This document shows, piece after piece, positions 1 to 7,017 of a stretch of 40,757 nucleotides of DNA. The DNA is taken from NCBI GenBank assembly GCA_964574815.1, contig CAZNPL010000051.1:1-40757 (forward strand). Reading direction: 5' to 3'. The notes beneath the pieces are model-generated. The model did not search any database. It was not told the DNA's origin and worked only from the letters and a program-made list of their open reading frames with translations. The translations under genes and the position numbers were made by a program. This DNA is from CAZNPL01 sp964574815. Its GTDB lineage: Bacteria; Planctomycetota; Phycisphaerae; UBA1845. Positions within the stretch are counted from its first letter, which is position 1, and every line of letters begins with the position of its first letter.

Positions 1-378
1 TCCGGAGGAGGTGGGCCACCCGTTGATTCCCCACCCCTTGCTTCGCAAGGGATGGAGCAGCTCGCAAGGGATGTGGCTTGCTGTTTTGGGATTATCTGCC
101 TTCATGCACAATCGATCTGGTACAATGGCGTCGGGGAAACAGGCAGGGGACACTTCGGGGCGCTCTTTGGTCCTTTTTGCAGGGATTCGGGGGCGATGCG
201 GGGTGACAGTTCGTTTATTTATGGATGTTTTGTTTGATGTCCGCACAATTGAGGGACTTCGTCCGAGAATATGCTTGATTTCGAGGGGTGACCGGGACGC
301 TGGCGGGGGACTCGGCCGGTGAGGCGATGACCGTGAATATCGTGCAGGATGCGAGCGTGCGGATTCAGAACTGGTAGG

Positions 379-486
379 AAAGAGCCGTCGGCGGGAAGAG
401 TTGTCAGTCGTCAGTTTTCAGTTGTCAGAAGGAGCCGTCAGCCGTCGGAAAGAGCCGTCAGCCGCCAGCCGTCAGCCGTCAGCCGG
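379..486. repeat. low-complexity short-word repeat block
   Basis: About 105 bases are built from overlapping words of the type GCCGTCA, TTGTCAG and GTCAGTT. Variants of 'AGCCGTCAGCC' recur several times in a row. The block resembles the short tandem repetitive sequences found between genes in cyanobacteria and some planctomycetes. No coding sense is visible. Function is unknown. Confidence 0.6.
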
Positions 487-689
487 AGAGTGGTCGAGCA
501 TCGGTTGGTGATCGTCGGCTTTCAATTGCCGATGGGCCGGATTGGTGAGGCGACCGCTCGTTAACACTCGCGGTACCTGATTGGGGGCGGGTGTCAGGCA
601 TCGACCTTCAGGCGGAGCGCGGCGGGGCGTGGTGTTGTGTTGTGGGGGCCTCGCGCGATCCGGCGGTGGTTGGTGTTCGAAATCGTGAG

Positions 690-714
690 CCCACCTCCGG
701 AGGAGGTGGGCCAC
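690..714. repeat. palindromic repeat CCCACCTCC-GGA-GGAGGTGGG, second copy at 1-19
   Basis: Bases 690-710 form a perfect 9-base inverted repeat with a 3-base centre. The right half plus the following GCCAC (696-714) is identical to window bases 1-19, so the left edge cuts through another copy. A second identity of 18 bases (292-309 and 719-736, CCGGGACGCTGGCGGGGG) follows closely, which suggests a longer dispersed element. Confidence 0.5.
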
Positions 715-873
715 ACGGCCGGGACGCTGGCGGGGGCGCCCGCCCAAGCGGTCGTACACCCGCGGCCCCCGGACGTTATCGGTGGAAATGCGTTGACGAC
801 GGCGAACTCTCCTGGTATCCGTAAAGTCGCGGTAGAAACGGTATTGGATCGCGGGTATTGGGAGGCTTGGAAC

Positions 874-954
874 ATGAACTGGTGGCTCGTCGGAATCATC
901 GTCGTTGTTCTCGTCGTCCTGCTGGTCATCCGCAAGAGACAGCAGTCGGGATAG
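874..954 (+). CDS. mini membrane protein, 26 residues
   Basis: This short frame encodes 26 residues. It begins MNWWLVGI, continues through an unbroken run of Val/Ile/Leu that would span a membrane once, and ends in the basic tail RKRQQSG. A GGGAGG ribosome binding site lies at 860-865, eight bases before the ATG. The composition (aromatic start, one hydrophobic helix, positive C-terminus) is that of a genuine single-pass small protein with its N-terminus outside. No family was recognised and no partner gene is adjacent. The longer frame in the same phase (from 637) has no hydrophobic or other protein-like character before this ATG. The call is inferential because the frame is so short. Confidence 0.45.
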   Translation: MNWWLVGIIVVVLVVLLVIRKRQQSG

Positions 955-1045
955 TTCAGCGTTCGAGGGCAGAGGCACACGGCAGCGGGATCGGTTGGCG
1001 GATCCCGCTGCTCAGGATCGGTGGCACACGGCATCCGAGTCAGGC

Positions 1046-1393
1046 GCTGCTCAAAGAGCAGCAATCATGGTGCATCAAGATGCACCCTGCGGTTGGGCGG
1101 AGGACGGGTCATCGAGATGCACCCTACGGGGTGTGGCGCCCGGCACAGGGGCTGCTCAAAGAGCAGCGGCACGCCTGCACGCGGATGTCCGCTTCCTCAC
1201 GGGCGCGGCTCGGAAAGTTGTGGATGTCCGCTTCCTCACGGGCGCGGCTCGGAAAGTCACGGTCGTGCATCGAGATGCACGCTACGGGGGTGTGGCACTG
1301 TGGCACACGCACTGCTCAGGAGCAGTGGCACCGGTATTCCTCCACTGCTCAGGAGCAGTGGCACCGGTATTCCTCCACTGCTCAAGAGCAGTG
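1046..1393. repeat. dense array of short palindromes
   Basis: This region is a patchwork of perfect palindromes. GCTGCTC-AAA-GAGCAGC occurs at 1046-1062 and 1151-1167. GTGCATC-NN-GATGCAC occurs at 1070-1085 and 1265-1280, with a partial copy near 1110-1123. CACTGCTC-NN-GAGCAGTG occurs three times, at 1310-1327, 1343-1360 and 1376-1393, with an exact 33-base period. The GC-rich direct repeat at 1183-1256 is nested within. The array ends 8 bases from the stop of the glycosylase gene, so it would form the 3' end of that transcript. Confidence 0.8.
1183..1256. repeat. two tandem 35-base REP-like units, 39-base period
   Basis: The two units, 1183-1217 and 1222-1256, are identical and each contains the core CTTCCTCACGGGCGCGGCTC. 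The same core with one change recurs at 23698-23720, and its inverted relative lies at 23657-23679. It is therefore a dispersed family rather than a local duplication. Its GC-rich imperfect palindromic character and intergenic location resemble repetitive extragenic palindromes. Confidence 0.7.
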
Positions 1394-1401
1394 GCACCGG
1401 G

Positions 1402-2094
1402 TCAGCGGTCGGGGTCGTGGGGCAGATCGCGGAGGGGGCACTGGTCGCAGCAGGCCTTGGGCCGGCAAAATCGCTTGCCGGTGGCCACCAGGAGTGCGTG
1501 GTACTCGCCGTACTGCGCGGTGTCGGCGGGTAAGTGGCGCTCGAAAACGGCCTTGGTGGCCTCGTAGTCCGTTTCCGGTTCGATGAGGTAGTGCCGGCGC
1601 AGTATGCGCTGTGTGTAGGCGTCCACCATGAAGGTGGGCACGCCGGCCGCGTAGAGCAGGATCGCGTCGGCCGTTTCCGGCCCGATCCCTGAAACCCGGA
1701 GCAACTGCTCGCGGAGCTGCGACGGCTCGGCGCCAAGCATCTCGTCCAGATTCCCCCCGTAGGCCTCGTGGAGCCATTTCGAAAAGGCTTTGAGGCGCCT
1801 GGCTTTCACCCGGAAGGTGCCGGCCGGGCGAATCAACTCGGCCAGCTCCTCGGTTGTCATCTCGTGCATAGCGGGCAGCGTCAGGCGGTCGGCGCGTTTG
1901 AGGGACTCGACGGCGCGCTCGACGTTGGTCCAAGCGGTATTCTGCGTGAGGATGGCCCCGACGATGATCTCGATCGCGGTGTCCCCGGGCCACCAGTGCT
2001 GCGGCCCGAGAGCGGCGTGCATCGCGTCGTACATCGCGTTCAGCAGACGAGTGGTTTCGGGCGACTTCATCGGGGTAATTTTCGCAGGTTTCAT
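1402..2094 (-). CDS. endonuclease III-related DNA glycosylase (MagIII-like, HhH-GPD)
   Basis: The protein (about 230 residues) is a helix-hairpin-helix DNA glycosylase that would excise damaged bases. It opens with the subgroup hallmark LGPQHWWPGDT followed by VGAILTQNTAW. The hairpin LLRVSGIGPETADAILL and the catalytic aspartate in FMVDAYT (about residue 158) come next. The lysine that makes endonuclease III a lyase is replaced by glutamate in GPETA, so the enzyme is probably a monofunctional glycosylase, as in the MagIII subgroup. The C-terminal cysteines (FCRPKACCDQC) are spaced unlike the canonical C-x6-C-x2-C-x5-C cluster and lack the last cysteine. No clear ribosome binding site is visible; ATG codons at 2094 and 2070 are both possible. 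The gene is followed at once by the palindrome array. Confidence 0.88.
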   Translation of the reverse strand: MKPAKITPMKSPETTRLLNAMYDAMHAALGPQHWWPGDTAIEIIVGAILTQNTAWTNVERAVESLKRADRLTLPAMHEMTTEELAELIRPAGTFRVKARRLKAFSKWLHEAYGGNLDEMLGAEPSQLREQLLRVSGIGPETADAILLYAAGVPTFMVDAYTQRILRRHYLIEPETDYEATKAVFERHLPADTAQYGEYHALLVATGKRFCRPKACCDQCPLRDLPHDPDR

Positions 2095-2280
2095 GGCGGG
2101 AAAGATGCCCGCTGCGATGTGGGTCCGCAAGGCGCGAGGTCGCGCCAATTGTGGTGTTCGCGGACATGCCGGCGGGTGGCTGCACGTTGAGGGGCGGTCG
2201 TTGGGTGATCGGTGGGTGCGGTGCCGTAATGGGTGGGGTTTGCGAACTGCGCGCAGTGGTTTTTCCCGCAGACGCGCCGC

Positions 2281-2994
2281 TCACTCGTCGCAGGAGATGT
2301 GGTCTCGGCGTTGGAGCCTGTTTCGGAGCGTTCGGACGGCCTGCGGCACGCAATTCAGTCGCGGATGCACGTAGAGTGATTTCTCGTAGGCGGCGAGGGC
2401 TTCGACATCCTGACCGAGGTCGGCGTGTGCTCGGGCAAGGCCGGCAAGTGCGCCGAAGTGGCACGGCTCGAGCCGCACGGCGTGCTTGTAATCGGCGATG
2501 GCGGCGAGCAGGTCGCCGCGGAGATAACGGGCCGTGCCGCGCTGATGGTAGGCCTCTGCGAATTCGGGTTCGCGTTCGATGAGATCGTCGAGGGTGGCGA
2601 TGGCGGCGTCGAAGCGTCGGTCTTCGATGAGCTGCACGGATTGCATCAGCTTGCGGCGGGCGGCATTGCCGGCGGCGGTGAACCACAGTCGCCAGAGGGC
2701 GTCTTCGGCTGCGGCGGCGAGGACCGGGTCGTCGTCGCGAAGCGCCGCGACCAGCGGGAGCACGGCGCCGCGCCCGCCCTTGGCCCCCAGACACGCAGCG
2801 GCGATGCGTCGCACGTGACCGTCCTCGTGGTGCAGCAGCGAGGTCAGTTCACCAAGGGACCAGGCGGCTTTAAGGTGGTGCCGCAGGGCGGTCTCGTCGT
2901 TGCATTTGATAAAGGTTTGAAACCTATCAACGAGCTGCGCTCCGCGGTCATGCCCGGCGCGCTCGGTTGCGGTGTCGGTTGGCTTGTGGTCCAT
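2281..2994 (-). CDS. HEAT-repeat plus TPR protein
   Basis: This 237-residue cytoplasmic protein has no signal peptide. Residues about 45-110 contain HEAT-like helices (LTSLLHHEDGHVRRIAAACLG, then VLPLVAALRDDDPVLAAAAEDAL). Residues about 115-215 contain three tetratricopeptide repeats, including AYHQRGTARYLRGDLLAAIADYKHAVRLEP and ALAGLARAHADLGQDVEALAAYEKSL shown here only as family-typical patterns. Both repeat types are scaffolds for protein contacts. The function is therefore likely regulatory or assembly-related and cannot be narrowed further. It lies about 190 bases upstream of the glycosylase on the same strand, but there is no overlap that would force co-transcription. Confidence 0.8.
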   Translation of the reverse strand: MDHKPTDTATERAGHDRGAQLVDRFQTFIKCNDETALRHHLKAAWSLGELTSLLHHEDGHVRRIAAACLGAKGGRGAVLPLVAALRDDDPVLAAAAEDALWRLWFTAAGNAARRKLMQSVQLIEDRRFDAAIATLDDLIEREPEFAEAYHQRGTARYLRGDLLAAIADYKHAVRLEPCHFGALAGLARAHADLGQDVEALAAYEKSLYVHPRLNCVPQAVRTLRNRLQRRDHISCDE

Positions 2995-3249
2995 GTGGGG
3001 CCTGAGTGAGTAGTGTCAGGCGCCTCGCATCCCTGCGCGACGCAACTCCTCCTGTTATTCTGATGGTACGCCCGCCAATGCGGCCAAGTCAAACGAGGTG
3101 TCGAAAGTGCCGCGGTGTGGCGATCCGACTCAACCCTATGCACGACAAAGGGTTGCGGCGATCCGGCCGCTGCAGTTACGAGTCCGGATGGTTTCTGCGC
3201 GTGCGGAATTCAGGACTCGTCGGTCACGGTGGCGACTTACGGCTTGCGG

Positions 3250-6200
3250 CTATCCTCCGCAGCAAGGATCGATGCCGCCGATGGCGTCGAGGACGGCGAA
3301 GACGTCGAGGAGGTTGACGGCTCCGTTGCCCTCGCACGGGGCGATGTCCACCGTCGCGACGGGGCACTCGTCGAAGTTGCCGGCGATGGCGTTCAGAATG
3401 CAAAAGACATCGAACAGATTAAGCGCACCGTTGTGATCGATGTCCCCATACGGGTTCGGCAGGACCTCGCAGGTGTCGACGTTGCACCGCGCGAAGGTGC
3501 AGATGTCGCCGTCATCGCAGTCGGCCTCGTCAGGGACGCCGTTGCGGTTGGCATCGAGGCTGGTGCCGGCGGCGATGTCGCACTCGTCGGGGACTCCGTT
3601 GAGGTTGCAATCCGCTGCGCAGTTTTCGCTGCAGAAGAAGGGGCCGCCGGGGGCCGTGCTGTTCTCGTCGATTTCACATCGGTCCGGCAATCCGTTCGTA
3701 TTGCAATCGAGGCCTGGGGACTCAGTGATGTCACGCTCATCAGGCAGACCGTTTCCGTTGCAGTCGGACCAGATAGTCGTCAGGGCTCTGACCAGCGCGA
3801 AGCGGGTGGGGCCAAGGGGCGTCGCCGCGGCGGTGTCGGGATCGATGATGATCAATTCCTTGGTATCGACCGCGCTGCCATAGAGTATTCGCTCGAGCGG
3901 ATCGAATGCCAGGCCTGCCACGGAGAAGTTGATCGGCCCGATCGCCGTCCCCTCGCCGGTCAGCGTATCGATGATCAGGAGCAGATCGGGCTCGTGGTAG
4001 TTCGACTCGATCCCGTACAGCGTCTGGCTAATCGGGTCGAACGCCAGGCCGCTTAGCTGTCCCTGGATGATCGTCCCGATGTCGTCCAACGTCCCCGTAG
4101 CAATATCCACTCGCGCCAGTTTGCCGGAGTACGTTCCGTACAAGGTGCGCGCAATCGGATCAAAAGCGAGGGCCCGTACGCGCGAACCGCCAGCCGCCAG
4201 CCAGCCGATCTGCTCGCCTCTTCCGGTATCGGGGTCGACGACCATGAAATTATCTCGGTCGTCCACGCCGTACAGCGTGCGGGTGAAGGGGTCGTAGGCA
4301 AGGCCGTGGAACGGCTCGGTTCCCAGTCGGGCGTTGATGTACGTGGCTTCGGCGGTGGCGGCGTCGACGGTGACGTAAGCGAGTTCGTCCCAGCCTGTGA
4401 TGACATAGAACTCGTTGGCGTTGGGATTGAACTCGATGCCGCTCAATCGGGTAAATGCCGACAGAAGATCGATTCCTTGCGCGCCGCCGGTCGCCGGATC
4501 GATGACGAGCAGCCCTTCCTGGTCGTAGGCGGCGCCGAGGAGCTCGTTGTTCAGCGTGTCGAAGGTAAGCGTGCGGATATCCTGGAAGGTGAGGCGTTCG
4601 TAGCCGGTGCCGGCGCCGGTTGCCGGATCGATGACGATCAACTGATCGGTGCTGGGATCGCTGCCGTACAGGGTGGAGGTATTGGGGTCGAACGCCAACC
4701 CCCAGACATGAAAGCCGATCGTCCCCACGGGCGTCCCCGCGCCGGTGGCCTGGTCGATCGTGATGATCTGTTCGGTATAGACGTCAACTCCGAAGAGCGT
4801 CCCGCTTGCGGGATCGAAAGTGAGCTCCTGGACGCTGGTGAACCCCAGGTCGCCCACGGCGGTGGCGGCTCCAGTGGACGGATCGACGACGATCAACTGG
4901 TTGGTGGTCGCATCGGCTCCGTAGAGCGTGTCGGTGGCAGGATCAAAGGCGAGGCCCTCGACGAGGCCGAACCCGAACGGGCCGACGATCGCTGCCGAAC
5001 CCGTGGCCGTATCGAGGCTCACCAATCGTTCGGCGTTCGTTCCATAGAGCGTGCCGGTGCCGGGATCGAAGGCCAACCCCCGGACCCCGTTCACCCCGGT
5101 GACGCCGATGCTGGTGCCGCCGGCGGAGACAGGATCGATCGTTAACAACACGTCGGACACGAGGTCCGTTCCATAAAGCGTATTGGTGTTCGGATCGTAG
5201 GCCAAACCGGCGACGAAGTCGAATCCAAAGTGACGGCCTGCGGTGGCCGCGCCCGTCGTGGTGTCGATTTCGACCAACTGCTGGGTCTCGTCATCGGTTC
5301 CATAAAGTACGTTGTGCGCCGCGTCAAACGCCAGGGCGTAGACGCGATCGAACCCGAGGGGCCCTACCGCGCTGCCGGCACCCGTGTCGGGATCGATGCG
5401 GAGGAGCTCGTCGGTCTGGGAATCCGTGCCGTACAACACGCCGTTAAGTGTATCATAGGCCAGGGCCGGCACATCATCGAAACCGACGGGGCCCACGGCC
5501 TGACCGAAGCCGGTTTGCACATCGATGTTAAACAGGTGATCGGTTCGAGAGTCGAATGCATAAAGCGTGTCGCTCGTGGGATCCAGTGCGATCACGGTTG
5601 TTTCGAACCCCAGAAAGGCGGTGATCGTCGCCTGGGCGGTCGCCGGTTCGATCGTCGCCACGGCGGCCGGGCCCGTCACGCCGTAGAGAACGCCCGCTTG
5701 CGGATCAAAGGCCATGCCGCGCATGTCCCGAATACCTGTGGTGCCAATGTAAGTCGCGTCAGCCGTCTGCGGATCAATCTCGACCAACGATGAGTATGAG
5801 TAGTATACTCCGTACAACCTGTCACCAATCGGATCGAAGGTGAGGCTGCGAAGTTCAAAAGGCTGCAATGAGCCGACCGAAGTGACGACGGCCGTGGCCG
5901 GATTGATAACGACCAATTCGCTGGGGCGGCCGTTCACGCCATAAAGGCTGTTGGTGTTGGGGTCGAAAGCCAGGCCCGTAATGTAGAAATCACGGTCCAG
6001 CTTTCCGAGCGACGATCCGTGTCCGGTCGCCGGGTCGATCGCGATCAGTTCATCGCCGTCGAGGTCGTAGCCGTAAAGGACGCCCGCATTGCGGTCGAAC
6101 GCGAGACCGCCTACTCTCGCAAAACCGATGGGACCGATGGGTGTGGGGGAACCCCCGTTGAGGTTTATCCTGATAAGCATGTCCGTGGTCGAATCGGCTC

Positions 6201-6489
6201 CGTAGAGCGTGCTGGTATCCGGATCAAAGGCCAGTCCCTCCACACCCGTATAGCCGGCAAGCCCTATCGAGGAGACGGGAGAGGCCTCCCCGGTGACCTC
6301 GTTGAAATCCAGGAAGAAGAACTCGCTGGCCCCGACGAGCCTTGTTGCCGGTTGTCCGTCCTCCGCCCGAGTCTGCTCGGCGGGCAGGGCGAAGCAGATG
6401 GACAATACCGGCACAGCGAGCGCACCTATGATCCTGCGACCACGGTGTGTCGAGTCAAACTGGGCTCCAGACATGCTCAGCGTGGACAT
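3250..6489 (-). CDS. giant exported propeller-repeat protein with dockerin-like C-terminus
   Basis: The 1079-residue protein begins with a basic stretch and a hydrophobic helix ending near residue 42, consistent with a signal peptide. Residues about 50-930 hold about 19 repeats of 40-45 residues with the pattern 'GLAFDPxTxTLYGxDxxTxxLxxIDPxTGxxxxVGxxGF', a propeller-type blade. Residues about 930-1010 contain calcium-type motifs such as CNGNGLPDERDI and CNLNGVPDECDI. The last 70 residues resemble paired dockerin loops (YGDIDHNGALNLFDVFCILN, then GNGAVNLLDVFAVLDAIGG) and end in DPCCGG. The start is supported by AAGGAGGA seven bases upstream. It probably works at the cell surface or outside the cell as a binding or structural protein. 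No enzymatic motif is seen. Confidence 0.88.
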   Translation of the reverse strand: MSTLSMSGAQFDSTHRGRRIIGALAVPVLSICFALPAEQTRAEDGQPATRLVGASEFFFLDFNEVTGEASPVSSIGLAGYTGVEGLAFDPDTSTLYGADSTTDMLIRINLNGGSPTPIGPIGFARVGGLAFDRNAGVLYGYDLDGDELIAIDPATGHGSSLGKLDRDFYITGLAFDPNTNSLYGVNGRPSELVVINPATAVVTSVGSLQPFELRSLTFDPIGDRLYGVYYSYSSLVEIDPQTADATYIGTTGIRDMRGMAFDPQAGVLYGVTGPAAVATIEPATAQATITAFLGFETTVIALDPTSDTLYAFDSRTDHLFNIDVQTGFGQAVGPVGFDDVPALAYDTLNGVLYGTDSQTDELLRIDPDTGAGSAVGPLGFDRVYALAFDAAHNVLYGTDDETQQLVEIDTTTGAATAGRHFGFDFVAGLAYDPNTNTLYGTDLVSDVLLTIDPVSAGGTSIGVTGVNGVRGLAFDPGTGTLYGTNAERLVSLDTATGSAAIVGPFGFGLVEGLAFDPATDTLYGADATTNQLIVVDPSTGAATAVGDLGFTSVQELTFDPASGTLFGVDVYTEQIITIDQATGAGTPVGTIGFHVWGLAFDPNTSTLYGSDPSTDQLIVIDPATGAGTGYERLTFQDIRTLTFDTLNNELLGAAYDQEGLLVIDPATGGAQGIDLLSAFTRLSGIEFNPNANEFYVITGWDELAYVTVDAATAEATYINARLGTEPFHGLAYDPFTRTLYGVDDRDNFMVVDPDTGRGEQIGWLAAGGSRVRALAFDPIARTLYGTYSGKLARVDIATGTLDDIGTIIQGQLSGLAFDPISQTLYGIESNYHEPDLLLIIDTLTGEGTAIGPINFSVAGLAFDPLERILYGSAVDTKELIIIDPDTAAATPLGPTRFALVRALTTIWSDCNGNGLPDERDITESPGLDCNTNGLPDRCEIDENSTAPGGPFFCSENCAADCNLNGVPDECDIAAGTSLDANRNGVPDEADCDDGDICTFARCNVDTCEVLPNPYGDIDHNGALNLFDVFCILNAIAGNFDECPVATVDIAPCEGNGAVNLLDVFAVLDAIGGIDPCCGG

Positions 6490-7017
6490 GATGCAATCCT
6501 CCTTGTTGGGTTGAATGACGACGGGCTCGAGAGGGCAGAGACGCGGTCATGACGACCTCAGAGGCGATGCCAAGTCGAGGTTGCTTCCTATTTCAGAGTT
6601 TGCATTGTACTTGTTCTTGACGAGCGCACGCAAGGGGGCAATTCACCGCTATCTTTCCGCGATCGCTCCAGCCTGCGCTGACGCGCCTAAGTGCTTGTCG
6701 CCACCAAGCTTAGGAAAGCAGTGCCTGGCGCAGCGGCACGTCAATCGATCTTGAGATGCTGGTGCCCGCGCGGCACGTGTCCGGTCTGCCAGTCACGATG
6801 GCATGAGTGCGGGGCGGAAGAAAGGCCCGGGCAGCCTGGGTCGGCGAGTGCGGCTCCACTTGTGTATAGCGCCATCGCCACCTACGCGGACGGGCGTTCC
6901 GCCCGCCCATCGTCTCGTCGCCGTTCACGCACGTTCCCGAGTGTGGCGCACGCGCCATAGTAGCAGCGCGCGGCGCTGGAAGTCGGCGGCCTCGGAGCGC
7001 TCGGCGGGGAGTTCCTG
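6490..7017. other. 528-base intergenic region, no gene seen
   Basis: This gap separates two giant exported-protein genes that read in the same direction. Its right part is the 3' flank of the BNR lipoprotein gene and its left part is the 5' flank of the propeller gene. The left part carries the AAGGAGGA binding site just upstream of 6489. A possible minus-strand -10 box (TACAAT) lies at 6604-6609, but no good -35 box pairs with it. No gene, terminator with a T run, or repeat family was recognised. Confidence 0.5.

Larger units (their letters stand above)
1..873. other. gene-poor, repeat-rich leader region
   Basis: I see no convincing gene here. The open frames present have no good ribosome binding site and no recognisable protein. 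The stretch holds a low-complexity block of short related words (379-486). It also holds an element seen twice: its second half at 1-19 and the full palindrome at 690-714. A further 18-base sequence occurs at both 292-309 and 719-736. Part of a gene could lie beyond the left edge, but nothing in the first 300 bases supports this. Confidence 0.6.

Noticed and set aside
11..322. 103-residue open frame at the left edge
   Set aside because: No ribosome binding site, no protein-like pattern, and it runs through small palindromes such as CTTGCTTCGCAAG.
1046..1393. CRISPR array
   Set aside because: The repeats are short palindromes of several kinds with constant rather than unique spacers, and there are no cas genes.
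1382..2794. 470-residue minus-strand open frame
   Set aside because: It lies across the glycosylase and HEAT-TPR genes in another phase and is very rich in Arg/Pro/Ala, as expected for a shadow frame in GC-rich DNA.
3115..4056. 313-residue plus-strand frame opposite the propeller gene
   Set aside because: It is antisense to the regular repeats of the propeller protein; the repeating codons create the long frame.
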